This document shows positions 56,126 through 63,872 of a stretch of 64,000 nucleotides of DNA, piece by piece. The translations under genes and the position numbers were made by a program. Source of the DNA: an uncultured Bacteroidales bacterium (GTDB lineage: Bacteria > Bacteroidota > Bacteroidia > Bacteroidales > F082); the NCBI GenBank assembly GCA_946408345.1, contig CAMJRR010000011.1, positions 26,738 through 90,737 of the forward strand, in the 5' to 3' direction. The notes below the pieces were generated by a model. The model saw only the letters and a list, made by a program, of their open reading frames with translations, was not told the origin of the DNA and ran no database searches. Positions within the stretch are counted from its first letter, which is position 1; every line of letters begins with the position of its first letter.

Positions 56126-57349
56126 TCATTCAAACCGAATCGACTTGGTAGGGCTGATGCGGTTGATGACCGAAGTCGGGATAAGCAACATCAAAATCCA
56201 GAGCAAGAAGGTGCCCAAGTTGATGAAAACCACAGTGCCAAGATGCAACTCGATGGGCACGGCTGACAAGTAATACGTAGCAGCATCCAGTTTGATGAGC
56301 CCAGTGTATTTCTGAATGAAACAGAATCCCAATCCGATGACATTGCCAATCAACATGCCGATAAGCAGAACACGCAGCGAGCGGCGCAAAAACACCTCGC
56401 GGACAAACTTGTTGCTAGCACCCATGGCTTTCAACAGCCCAATGGTGGAAGTGCGCTCAATAATGATAATCAGCAACATACTAATGACCGTAATGCCAGC
56501 CACAAGTAGCATTAAGGCCATGATAAGCCAGACATTGGTGTCGAGCAAATCGAGCCAGTCGAAGATTTGCGGATTGCTTTGGCGGGCAGTGTAAGAAGCC
56601 AACTCAGAGGGCAAGGCATAATACAATCTCTCGTTGACTTGGTTCACATCGGCATCTTTATTCAAAGCGATTTCCAGCAATCCTGCCTCGTTGTCCTCCC
56701 ATCCGTTCAGTTTTCGGATTTGGTTCAAGTCGGCGAAGACAAATCGCTCGTCAAATTCAAATAGTCCTGTCTCGAAAATGCCTGACACCGTGAACTTTCG
56801 CCCACGTGCTTGATTGTCCTTGTCGATGAACCACACGCGCACATCGTCGCCCACATTGAGCAGCATTTTGTTGGCAATCACCTTCGAAACCAGCACCTCT
56901 GTTGAACGTTCCTCTGCCGTGTATTGGGGTGTCCGACCTTCAACGAGGCAAGCATCGAAATATGTCCAGTCGTAGTTTTCATCCACGCCTTTCAGCACCA
57001 CACCTTGTATCTCGTCATCAGTCTTAATTATGCCCGCCTTGTTGGCTACCATCTGATAATGCGCAACACCATCAATGGAGTTCAAACGACTGATTAACAA
57101 CGAATCCAAGACAAAAGGGGTCTCCTCCACTGATTCGTTTTTGTCCAGCGACTGCACATGAATCGGGGCCACAAAGCCAATCACCTTGTCTCGAATCTGG
57201 TTCTTGAAACCCACCACGACTGCCCAGGCGATAAGCATCACAATAATGGCCAAAGCCACACTTGTGACGGCCAGTCGCATTACCGTCGAAGAAAGATTTT
57301 CCTTCGAAAGCGAAAAAATTCGGTCTGCTATGAATTTTGGGGCGGACAT
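56126..57349 (-). CDS. ABC permease, LolC/LolE (FtsX superfamily)
   Basis: A 407-aa protein. One N-terminal helix (LAVTSVALAIIVMLIAWAVVVGFK) is followed by a large periplasmic MacB-PCD domain (about residues 50-265), then three more helices (WLIMALMLLVAGITVISML, VLLIGMLIGNVIGLGFC, VFINLGTFLLWILMLLI). ISPTKSIRFE at the end is typical. With LolD it would extract lipoproteins from the inner membrane. Its 5' end is overlapped by the PIN toxin gene (22 bases). Confidence 0.85.
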   Translation of the reverse strand: MSAPKFIADRIFSLSKENLSSTVMRLAVTSVALAIIVMLIAWAVVVGFKNQIRDKVIGFVAPIHVQSLDKNESVEETPFVLDSLLISRLNSIDGVAHYQMVANKAGIIKTDDEIQGVVLKGVDENYDWTYFDACLVEGRTPQYTAEERSTEVLVSKVIANKMLLNVGDDVRVWFIDKDNQARGRKFTVSGIFETGLFEFDERFVFADLNQIRKLNGWEDNEAGLLEIALNKDADVNQVNERLYYALPSELASYTARQSNPQIFDWLDLLDTNVWLIMALMLLVAGITVISMLLIIIIERTSTIGLLKAMGASNKFVREVFLRRSLRVLLIGMLIGNVIGLGFCFIQKYTGLIKLDAATYYLSAVPIELHLGTVVFINLGTFLLWILMLLIPTSVINRISPTKSIRFE

Positions 57350-57756
57350 TTGGCAAAAACATTTACAATAGCAGCCTCAAAATCAACAATTTTTGTTCGT
57401 CCGTATTCTTTCAATTCCAGTAAGTCAGAATCGCCCGAAACAATATAATCTGCTTTGACTGCATTAGATAGTGCCAGCAAATAAACATCTTTTGGGTCAC
57501 GGACGGGAATTTCGTTAGCTTTTGACACCTTCCCAAAGTGGCAAACGTTTATCATCAATTGATGGACACGCTCAATTTGTTGCTCATCAACATATTTCAG
57601 GATTTTAGGGCGATGCGCCACATCAAGGAACTCCTTTTCCAACTCATCGCAATAATAGATTTCCACATCTGCACGGCTGAAAACGGGGCGCAGTGCAGCA
57701 AGCCGTTTGCCGATGAGGAACGAAATCCAAATGTTATTATCGAAAATAATTCTCAT
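57328..57756 (-). CDS. PIN-domain toxin (VapC-like, PIN_3 family)
   Basis: A 142-aa protein with the acidic PIN site: FDNNIWIS (first Asp), ELEKEF, RDPKDVYLLALS and GDSDLL. PIN toxins cleave RNA. It overlaps the antitoxin gene by 4 bases upstream and the LolE-type gene by 22 bases downstream, so its stop lies inside an envelope gene. Translational coupling to that gene is possible. Confidence 0.85.
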   Translation of the reverse strand: MRIIFDNNIWISFLIGKRLAALRPVFSRADVEIYYCDELEKEFLDVAHRPKILKYVDEQQIERVHQLMINVCHFGKVSKANEIPVRDPKDVYLLALSNAVKADYIVSGDSDLLELKEYGRTKIVDFEAAIVNVFAKCPPQNS

Positions 57757-57995
57757 ACTGCGTAGCGGACGGCCTTGATTTCCTGTTGGATATCTTCATC
57801 GGTCAAGGGCACATTGGCAGGTGCGTTTTGTAAAATATCGTCAATAAGATTATCTGTATTACTCTTTTCCTTCACAGCTTCGCGCACGAGGGAACTGCTC
57901 AACCTTGCAATCAAAGCCAATTTCACTTCCGCACTCAAATTCTTCAATAACTCCCAATAGTTATTGGTTTCCTTTTCCAAAACAGCTGTTGTCAT
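57753..57995 (-). CDS. Antitoxin of the PIN pair
   Basis: An 80-aa protein from the ATG at 57993-57995; an upstream frame without promoter support adds 32 residues. Helical sequence (LLKNLSAEVKLALIARLSSSLV) with a charged tail LTDEDIQQEIKAVRYAV that would mask the toxin. Promoter -7 element CAAAAATA (minus strand TATTTTTG) at 58017-58024 lies 21 nt upstream. Family assigned by context. Confidence 0.7.
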   Translation of the reverse strand: MTTAVLEKETNNYWELLKNLSAEVKLALIARLSSSLVREAVKEKSNTDNLIDDILQNAPANVPLTDEDIQQEIKAVRYAV

Positions 57996-58016
57996 ATTCT
58001 TCTTGTTTTCCGCCTG

Positions 58017-58024
58017 CAAAAATA
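58017..58024 (-). promoter_or_regulatory. -7 element for the PIN toxin-antitoxin operon
   Basis: Minus strand TATTTTTG followed by CAGG, 21 nt before the antitoxin ATG. It may also feed the LolE-type gene through the overlaps. Confidence 0.6.
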
Positions 58025-58152
58025 AACAAATTTGCCAACATTGCCATATTTTTGTTTTTGGCGAGGGGCACACAACGGTTTTCATTGGCATTTCACACGG
58101 TTTTTCATCTGCAGGAGTTGAATTTCATTTCACACCTGCCGACAAAAACAAA

Positions 58153-58328
58153 GCCCCATCGGGGCGAAAAGACTCCCATTAACGGCACGTACACAAAATG
58201 CGGTTGCCGCAATGCGACAGCCCTACAACGGCTGGGCTGTAGGGCTATCGTACCACGGCAGCTGCATATCATTCAATTCAGCATTGCAAATGCTGATATT
58301 CACGGCTTCCGAATTGCAAATTCGGAAG
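58153..58328. repeat. Cluster of five short hairpins (intergenic repeat)
   Basis: Within 176 bases of the 310-base gap there are five stems. 58153-58165 is GCCCC/GGGGC with an ATC loop. 58199-58211 is TGCGG/CCGCA with a TTG loop. 58219-58246 is AGCCCTAC/GTAGGGCT. 58278-58296 is TCAGCATT/AATGCTGA with a GCA loop. 58306-58328 is a 10-bp stem with a GCA loop. It carries no ORF and sits just beyond the stop of a surface-protein gene. The common 3-base loops and tandem layout suggest a composite REP/BIME-like element. Confidence 0.75.
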
Positions 58329-58339
58329 AACTGGAATAG

Positions 58340-59953
58340 TTACTGGCAAGAGCGAACTAAGCGCACTGAGAAACCGTTGCAGCGAGAGTAGAAGTTCGAG
58401 AAGAGGTCGCTACTGAAGTGCAGGGTGTATGCGTAGCGGTAATATTGGTAACCATCGAAACAGGAGGCCGACCAGTATTCGCCGTAGGAACCATCTCCGT
58501 AGAACCAAGTCCCATAGCGTTCACCTGCAGCCGGCAGGAAGACCGCACCAGCTTGCTCCAAGGTGCTCCACTGTAAAGCTGTCAATATATTGCTGCTGAA
58601 GTCGGCCTCACTATTGTTGGTGTTGTTCAAGCTATAGGTGTAGCTGCTCCAATCATCAGGTATCAGGATTACACCGTTCACATTGTTCACTTGAGCCTTG
58701 GCATATCGGATACCGCTGCTGGTGCTGCGGGTGTTAAATACGTATTCCCACTCGGTCTGCGTCAAGGTGCGCCAGCCGCTGTTCTCTTGGTTGCCGCCGT
58801 TGCTTATTGCATTGTAGCCCCAGTCAGCTTGACCGTTGCCGTCATACAGGTTATTATTGTCGGCACCGTAGGCATAGTAGTCGCTAGAATTGGTGCTTGT
58901 ACTCCAAGGCTGGTAGCAGACGGCACCGTGGTTATAGCCGCTTGAGCCCCATCCGAAGAGATCAATCCAACCGTCGTAGGTTGGAGAGATGCTATTATTA
59001 GTACTTCCTTCTACATTCCCGATATGATTTGCACCAAATTCTGTTCCCGTTCCTCCAACAAAATCCCATTGGTTGTCGGCAAAACGCCAAGTATTGGTGC
59101 TGGCTTGGTATTGCAGATTACCTTGCGAGAAATACACTTGATTGCCATTAGCATTCACGGTGAACAAGCCGTCAATAGCACCACCAGGAAGACCAATAGC
59201 AATTGCAATTCCATTTATAAGATAATCGTTTTCCTCTATTTCTGGAATAGTAGCACACGAACCTGAAAAGGTTCCATCATTCGAATAGGCATTTGTATGA
59301 TTCACTTCATCCTGTGGCAGCAAAATTCCCCATTTCTCTCCATTACCCGCCGCCAAAGTAATAATGCCTTCGCCATCCATGTCGTATGCAAATTCATTGG
59401 TTGCAAAAATCACCGTCACCTTATTATTCATGCCAACGATGCAAGTGGCAGCTTCAGAAGCCGTGGTCACATCAAACTTTACCAAAGCACATTTATTGAG
59501 CAAAGTAGCATTGTAATCCGTTTTTCCAATTTGGTAGTTTTCCCGCGAGGGTGCGTAGGAAATCACAGGAAGATACTCTGTCTGGTCACTAATGACCACA
59601 CTACATTCAGTATTGTCTGCATTGAATTCTGGAGCCTTATTCCCAAGGAAGTAGAACTGGAGTTTCTGCCCTTCAGTCGGTTCCGTGATTTCACCACTGA
59701 AGACAGTACCGTTATAGGTCATTGTTCCGACATAAACGCCGTTGCTGACCACATGAATCAAATCTCCGTTCTCGAAAGTAACAACACCTGTTTCGGGTGT
59801 TACAGCCACTCTCGAGCCACTGTTGCCACTCACATTGAGCGTGATGGGCACTTTTACAACTTCATCGTTTGAAGCAGACGTGTTTTCTTTCTTGCATTGC
59901 GACATGCCTAACAACAAGGCAAATGCCATTGCGATAATGCCAAGCTTTTTCAT
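58340..59953 (-). CDS. Fimbrillin-like lipoprotein with FISUMP-type C-terminal domain
   Basis: A 537-aa protein. SPII-like signal (FALLLGMSQC) is followed by an N-terminal fimbrillin-type domain (about residues 30-260: VPITLNVSGNSGSRVAVTP, VTFENGDLIHVVSNG). The C-terminal half matches the Fibrobacter-succinogenes major paralogous domain: VYFSQGNLQYQASTNTWRFA, DWGYNAISNGGNQENSGWRT and SFSVRLVRSC-like NGFSVRLVRSC. Surface exposure and adhesion or pilus-tip function are inferred. ATGA overlap with the small gene upstream. Confidence 0.8.
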   Translation of the reverse strand: MKKLGIIAMAFALLLGMSQCKKENTSASNDEVVKVPITLNVSGNSGSRVAVTPETGVVTFENGDLIHVVSNGVYVGTMTYNGTVFSGEITEPTEGQKLQFYFLGNKAPEFNADNTECSVVISDQTEYLPVISYAPSRENYQIGKTDYNATLLNKCALVKFDVTTASEAATCIVGMNNKVTVIFATNEFAYDMDGEGIITLAAGNGEKWGILLPQDEVNHTNAYSNDGTFSGSCATIPEIEENDYLINGIAIAIGLPGGAIDGLFTVNANGNQVYFSQGNLQYQASTNTWRFADNQWDFVGGTGTEFGANHIGNVEGSTNNSISPTYDGWIDLFGWGSSGYNHGAVCYQPWSTSTNSSDYYAYGADNNNLYDGNGQADWGYNAISNGGNQENSGWRTLTQTEWEYVFNTRSTSSGIRYAKAQVNNVNGVILIPDDWSSYTYSLNNTNNSEADFSSNILTALQWSTLEQAGAVFLPAAGERYGTWFYGDGSYGEYWSASCFDGYQYYRYAYTLHFSSDLFSNFYSRCNGFSVRLVRSCQ

Positions 59954-60237
59954 TTTTCGTCCTCCTTTCTTTTTAAGGCCGCATAACCCGCACCTGCCAC
60001 AAGTAGCAGAGCAATTCCACTGCCAAGCGGCACAGGTTGACCAAAGATTTGGTTGTCGATGGTACCTGATGTTTGCACATTTCGATGACCGAGAAACTCA
60101 GTTTTCTCATTTGCTCCACCGTAACCATAATACGATCCATTTGTCACGCCACGTTGGAACAAGCCGTCTTGGGCAAACGCTCCAATGGGCAATGCTACCG
60201 ACATCGCCAATGAAAGCGCCAAAGCCTTCTTTTTCAT
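59950..60237 (-). CDS. Small secreted protein with C-terminal hydrophobic-KRK tail
   Basis: A 95-aa protein from the ATG at 60235-60237; ATGs at 60252 and 60294 are also in frame. Sec signal (ALSLAMSVALPIGAFAQ), a short Gly/Tyr-rich mature part (GSYYGYGG), then PLGSGIALLLVAGAGYAAL followed by KRKEDEK. This Gly-rich, hydrophobic, basic order resembles tripartite C-terminal sorting signals. It starts the operon whose second gene is the fimbrillin/FISUMP protein (ATGA overlap). No family recognised. Confidence 0.65.
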   Translation of the reverse strand: MKKKALALSLAMSVALPIGAFAQDGLFQRGVTNGSYYGYGGANEKTEFLGHRNVQTSGTIDNQIFGQPVPLGSGIALLLVAGAGYAALKRKEDEK

Positions 60238-60313
60238 TTTACACATACTCATTTTCTTTTGAATTGGGTTAATACTAAAATAATTAAGTTGCATACTCTA
60301 TCCTGACACGAGC

Positions 60314-60490
60314 AAAAGAAGCGTGCGCTGTGTTATATCACATCGTACTTGAAGGTCCTAGGAATACCCAAAAATGGAATGCAATAACAGCCCACGCTAT
60401 ACAGCGTAGATCCGTTATACATCCTCCCATTTATGTGCTCTTGAAAATTTCCTAGGTTCTCAAGTACAAAGGAAGCATAACGCTTCTTTT
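60314..60490 (-). ncRNA. Structured 5' leader of the surface-protein operon
   Basis: Nested exact complements fill this region: 60314-60324 with 60480-60490 (11 bp), 60345-60352 with 60460-60467 (8), 60357-60364 with 60449-60456 (8), 60372-60377 with 60427-60432 (6), 60384-60388 with 60414-60418 (5), 60394-60398 with 60403-60407 (5). A side hairpin is at 60330-60342. It lies between a minus-strand promoter (start near 60522) and the ATG at 60237, so it is probably the leader of the leftward operon. On the plus strand, GAAGC-ATAAC-GCTTC plus eight Ts at 60472-60494 could terminate transcription, and its arm is also used in the outer stem, so a switch is possible. Orientation is inferred. Confidence 0.65.
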
Positions 60491-60528
60491 TTTTCAATAT
60501 GTCATGAACTGGCGAACCAATTCGGATG

Positions 60529-60536
60529 CAAAAATA
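60529..60536 (-). promoter_or_regulatory. -7 element for the structured-leader operon
   Basis: Minus strand TATTTTTG followed by CATCC. A start near 60522 would give a leader of about 285 nt, far longer than other genes here. Confidence 0.6.
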
Positions 60537-60588
60537 AGGAAAAATAGGTTCGGTGAAATCATTAGGCGCGAATTTTGTATAAAATCAA

Positions 60589-60596
60589 TACCTTTG
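60589..60596 (+). promoter_or_regulatory. -7 element for namZ
   Basis: TACCTTTG followed by CA lies 20 nt before the ATG at 60617. A TTTG at 60574-60577 is closer than the usual -33 spacing. Confidence 0.6.
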
Positions 60597-60616
60597 CAAA
60601 ACAAAACACTTCTGAA

Positions 60617-61861
60617 ATGAAACAACAATTCTTTTTCGTCCTGCTATTTTGCGCCTTTCTGGTGCAATGCCATGCCCAAATCTTCAAGATGGACAACGAG
60701 CCAAACAACAGAACCAACGCAGAAGAACCTGCCACTTTGTCAACGCCTCAAATCACTTTCATCGACAAAACGCATTATGTCAGTGCCGCCATGCAACTTG
60801 ACGACTACCTACCGCTCATCGAAGGCAAACGCGTGGGCATCGTTGGCAACCAGACGAGCATCATCGGCGAAACGCATTTGGTGGACACCTTGCTTTCATT
60901 AGGCATTAACGTGCGGAAAATCTATACGCCAGAACATGGTTTCCGTGGTACCGCCGACGCTGGTGCAAAGGTGAACAGTAGCAAAGACGAGAAGACAGGC
61001 CTACCCATCGTTTCACTTTACGGCAAAAACAAGAAACCCACGTCCGAAATGCTCCAAGGCATCGAAGTCATCCTTTTTGATTTGCAAGACGTTGGCGTGC
61101 GTTTCTACACTTATATCTCCACAATGACTTACGTGATGGAAGCCGCCGCCGAGAACAACATACCCGTCATCGTCCTCGACCGTCCCAACCCAAATGGTTT
61201 TTACGTAGATGGTCCCGTTTTGAAGTCTGAAAACCAATCGTTTGTAGGAATGCATCAAGTGCCTGTAGTCTACGGCATGACCATCGGCGAATATGCCAAG
61301 ATGGTGAATGGTGAAGGTTGGCTGAAAAATGGCGTCACCTGCGACCTCACCGTTATTTCCATCAAGGATTACAACCGCAATGCCATATACGAACTTCCTG
61401 TAAAGCCTTCGCCTAATTTGCCCAATTGGGAGTCGGTCTACCTCTATCCTACCCTTTGTTTTTTCGAAGGCAGCATAGTCAGCGTCGGCCGCGGCACGGA
61501 AATGCCCTTCCAGGTTTATGGTCATCCCGATATGCGAGGCAGCTTCACCTTCACGCCCAAAAGCACCAGTGGCGCCTCCAAGCCTTTATTGGAAGGCCAA
61601 CGTTGCCGTGGCGAGAACCTCGTGGAATTTGCACATGATTATGCCCACAACGAAAACCAACTCCATTTGGAGTGGATTATCGAAGCCTACCAGCAACTGA
61701 AAGACAAAGGCTTCTTTAAGGATTACTTCCGTCTGCTTTCAGGCGACAAGCAACTGCAACGCGATATTGAAAATAGAAAAGCCGCGGATGAAATCCGCGC
61801 TTCATGGAAAGACAACCTTGAGGCTTTCAAGGCAGTTCGGTCGAAGTATTTGATGTATTGA
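60617..61861 (+). CDS. namZ: Exo-beta-N-acetylmuramidase NamZ (DUF1343)
   Basis: A 414-aa protein with a Sec signal (FLVQCHAQ). The DUF1343 domain starts about residue 50: GKRVGIVGNQTSI, IYTPEHGFRG, SLYGKNKKPT, DLQDVGVRFYTYISTM, LDRPNPNG and VSVGRGTEMPFQVYG are family motifs. It trims terminal N-acetylmuramic acid from peptidoglycan fragments, part of cell-wall recycling. Its stop abuts the stop of the convergent HD gene with no gap. Confidence 0.93.
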   Translation: MKQQFFFVLLFCAFLVQCHAQIFKMDNEPNNRTNAEEPATLSTPQITFIDKTHYVSAAMQLDDYLPLIEGKRVGIVGNQTSIIGETHLVDTLLSLGINVRKIYTPEHGFRGTADAGAKVNSSKDEKTGLPIVSLYGKNKKPTSEMLQGIEVILFDLQDVGVRFYTYISTMTYVMEAAAENNIPVIVLDRPNPNGFYVDGPVLKSENQSFVGMHQVPVVYGMTIGEYAKMVNGEGWLKNGVTCDLTVISIKDYNRNAIYELPVKPSPNLPNWESVYLYPTLCFFEGSIVSVGRGTEMPFQVYGHPDMRGSFTFTPKSTSGASKPLLEGQRCRGENLVEFAHDYAHNENQLHLEWIIEAYQQLKDKGFFKDYFRLLSGDKQLQRDIENRKAADEIRASWKDNLEAFKAVRSKYLMY

Positions 61862-62425
61862 TTAGCCGAAAACTTCTTCAAGCAAAGCGACAAACTTTTG
61901 ATAAGCAAGCGTGTCCGACAATTCCGACAAGGCTTTGCCTAACGAGCGATAGTACCACTCCACATCGCTTTTGCCATTCGGGGCGTGAAACAATTTCCAA
62001 ACCTCGTCGCCGACCCTTCGATAATCTATAGCAATACCATACATGTTGGAGAGTTTGTCGCCAAGAGCCACCACCTTGCTGTCGTATGGAGCTGACACTA
62101 ATTGATCGACCTGAACTGTCTTTTTTTCACGCCATGTCATATTCTCGTCCAAAGGCGCGGTTTCATGCTGTACAAGTTCAGCCACCCTATCGCCAAATTG
62201 CTCTCGGATTTGCTCGATAGTCACGTCAGTGTCCTCAACAGTGTCGTGCAGGATGGCCGCAGCCAACAATTCCTGGTCATTGGAAATGGTGGCCACGATA
62301 GCGGCAGCTTCCATAGGATGAACGATGTAAGGGTAGCCTTTTCCACGACGCTCGGTACCTTGATGGGCTTCGACGGCAAATTTCACAGCCTTGTCGAAGA
62401 ATGTGGTTTCCAATGGGTTATTCAT
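61862..62425 (-). CDS. HD-domain alarmone hydrolase-like protein (MESH1/SpoT-type)
   Basis: A 187-aa protein. HD signature: YIVHPMEAAAIVA (His), LHDTVEDTDV (His-Asp), VVALGDKLSNM (Asp) as in the SpoT/MESH1 hydrolase domain. No signal. Such small hydrolases degrade (p)ppGpp. It starts 5 bases after the stop of a RelA/SpoT-type synthetase, so hydrolase and synthetase are co-transcribed, as in synthetase/hydrolase toxin-antitoxin pairs. Confidence 0.85.
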   Translation of the reverse strand: MNNPLETTFFDKAVKFAVEAHQGTERRGKGYPYIVHPMEAAAIVATISNDQELLAAAILHDTVEDTDVTIEQIREQFGDRVAELVQHETAPLDENMTWREKKTVQVDQLVSAPYDSKVVALGDKLSNMYGIAIDYRRVGDEVWKLFHAPNGKSDVEWYYRSLGKALSELSDTLAYQKFVALLEEVFG

Positions 62426-62430
62426 GGTTC

Positions 62431-63510
62431 TTATATCATATTGATTTTTTTAGCTTGTTCATAAACGCGATGTGCACGTTGTTGGTGGTAGTCGTTTACG
62501 CCATAGAGCGCGTCAAAGAGGCGTACCAAACCAGCCTCACCAAAGCCTTTCTTGAGGATGAGAACAATACAGAGATTCAGGACAGCCACCGAATAAGTCA
62601 CGATGTCCAAACCCGTGCCTGCCAACTGCAGCAGCGCCAACTGATAGGCACTCTCGCTATATTCGTTGCACATTCTGACAATGTCGCCGATGGTCTTCAT
62701 GTTCATGTGCAGCAGTATCTTGTAATAAGGCATGAGGTTGTCCTCATAAACCTCGCCTTGGTTGATGGCTGCAATTTTGTCGGCAAGTTTCTTGAAAGGC
62801 CTCAACTTGAGGAAGCTACGGAAAGTGTCGCCATTGAGCGGCACTTCGTCGAAATTGCCGTTGGCCACCATCGACTGAACCGTTCGACGGTAGCCATTGA
62901 TTTCTTTGCGAATATGGCTGAACTGCTCGTCGGCCAGTTCCAACATTCCAGCGAGGCGAGTCATATTGCGCTGGTATTCAACGGGGATTTCCACATCACT
63001 CTTGTACCCAATGTCATGGTACATGTTGGCCCACACATGCTGCAACGTGCTCCGCATCTGCAACTCAAAACGTATCTTGTTGAGTTGAGGCGTCTCAGGG
63101 TCTTTATACAAAGCCTCGGGGATGCGACAGACATAATGGAGCGACAAATAACCGAAACGGTCGATTTCGAGCATCTTACGCTTGTCGACGGAGTTGTCCC
63201 AGTCGATTTCAAACAATTTCTCGGCCAAAGCGGAGATGATATCGACTTCATCGCTATAGAAAGTGATGATACGGGCACCGACAACATCGGTGATGTCATC
63301 CAAAGAGTGGTATTTATAGCCTTTCAGTTCCAATTTACCTTCAAGGCTTTGCTCTGTCTTGACCCGTGCTTCAAGTCCTGAAACGAGGATGTGATTCTCT
63401 TCAAGGCAGGTGTGCAACAAACGAAGAATGACGGTTTTCAACTTCTCATAAACGGGTAGTTTCTCGCGGTATTCGTCGAGAATCATCTCACTGAGCATGT
63501 CAAGCTTCAT
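62431..63510 (-). CDS. RelA/SpoT-domain nucleotidyltransferase (alarmone synthetase-like)
   Basis: A 359-aa protein from the ATG at 63508-63510; the frame runs upstream into the STAS gene but that part is antisense-like to it. The synthetase domain spans about residues 30-210: VSGLEARVKTEQSL (Arg/Lys-rich nucleotide loop), LDDITDVVGARII (metal-binding Asp), FGYLSLHYVC, and FELQMRSTLQHVWANMYHDIGYK. No HD, TGS or ACT domain; the C-terminal third is helical. It would transfer pyrophosphate to GTP/GDP or another nucleotide. Starts 11 bases after the STAS stop. Confidence 0.85.
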   Translation of the reverse strand: MKLDMLSEMILDEYREKLPVYEKLKTVILRLLHTCLEENHILVSGLEARVKTEQSLEGKLELKGYKYHSLDDITDVVGARIITFYSDEVDIISALAEKLFEIDWDNSVDKRKMLEIDRFGYLSLHYVCRIPEALYKDPETPQLNKIRFELQMRSTLQHVWANMYHDIGYKSDVEIPVEYQRNMTRLAGMLELADEQFSHIRKEINGYRRTVQSMVANGNFDEVPLNGDTFRSFLKLRPFKKLADKIAAINQGEVYEDNLMPYYKILLHMNMKTIGDIVRMCNEYSESAYQLALLQLAGTGLDIVTYSVAVLNLCIVLILKKGFGEAGLVRLFDALYGVNDYHQQRAHRVYEQAKKINMI

Positions 63511-63521
63511 GGTAGGCTGAT

Positions 63522-63824
63522 TTATACGATGGTGATGATATTTGAGAATCCAGTGATGTCGAAAACCTCCTTCACGCGGGGGCTCATGTTGCGCAACACC
63601 ATTTTGCCATTGCGCGACATAAGGCTTTTCTGCAACAAGAGAAACACTCGCAGCCCTTGCGACGAGGTATAGGTCATGTTGGTGCAATCGAAGTCGATGT
63701 CGAGGTTGTCGCCTTCCATCAATGGGGCAATGTCTCTCTGGAATTGGTCGGCATTGGTGCTGTCGACACGCCCGTCAAGCACAACACAGGTTTTTTGCTC
63801 TATTTTGTTTATTGTAATATCCAT
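63522..63824 (-). CDS. STAS-domain anti-sigma-factor antagonist
   Basis: A 100-aa protein of SpoIIAA/RsbV size. CVVLDGRVDSTNADQFQ, then DIDFDCTNMTYTSSQGLRVFL with the phosphoacceptor Ser in TSSQG, and VKEVFDITGFSNI. A partner kinase would phosphorylate that serine; the unphosphorylated form frees a partner protein. It lies directly before the synthetase gene and after a kinase-like gene, giving a partner-switch arrangement. Confidence 0.9.
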   Translation of the reverse strand: MDITINKIEQKTCVVLDGRVDSTNADQFQRDIAPLMEGDNLDIDFDCTNMTYTSSQGLRVFLLLQKSLMSRNGKMVLRNMSPRVKEVFDITGFSNIITIV

Positions 63825-63872
63825 ATTCTTCGTTTTGCTGTTTGTCCAGACGCTTCATATCGGGACGTATTG

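Noticed and set aside
60472..60494. Plus-strand terminator as evidence for a rightward transcript
   Set aside because: The stem is only 5 bp and namZ has its own promoter; a leftward leader explains the region better, though this is not settled.
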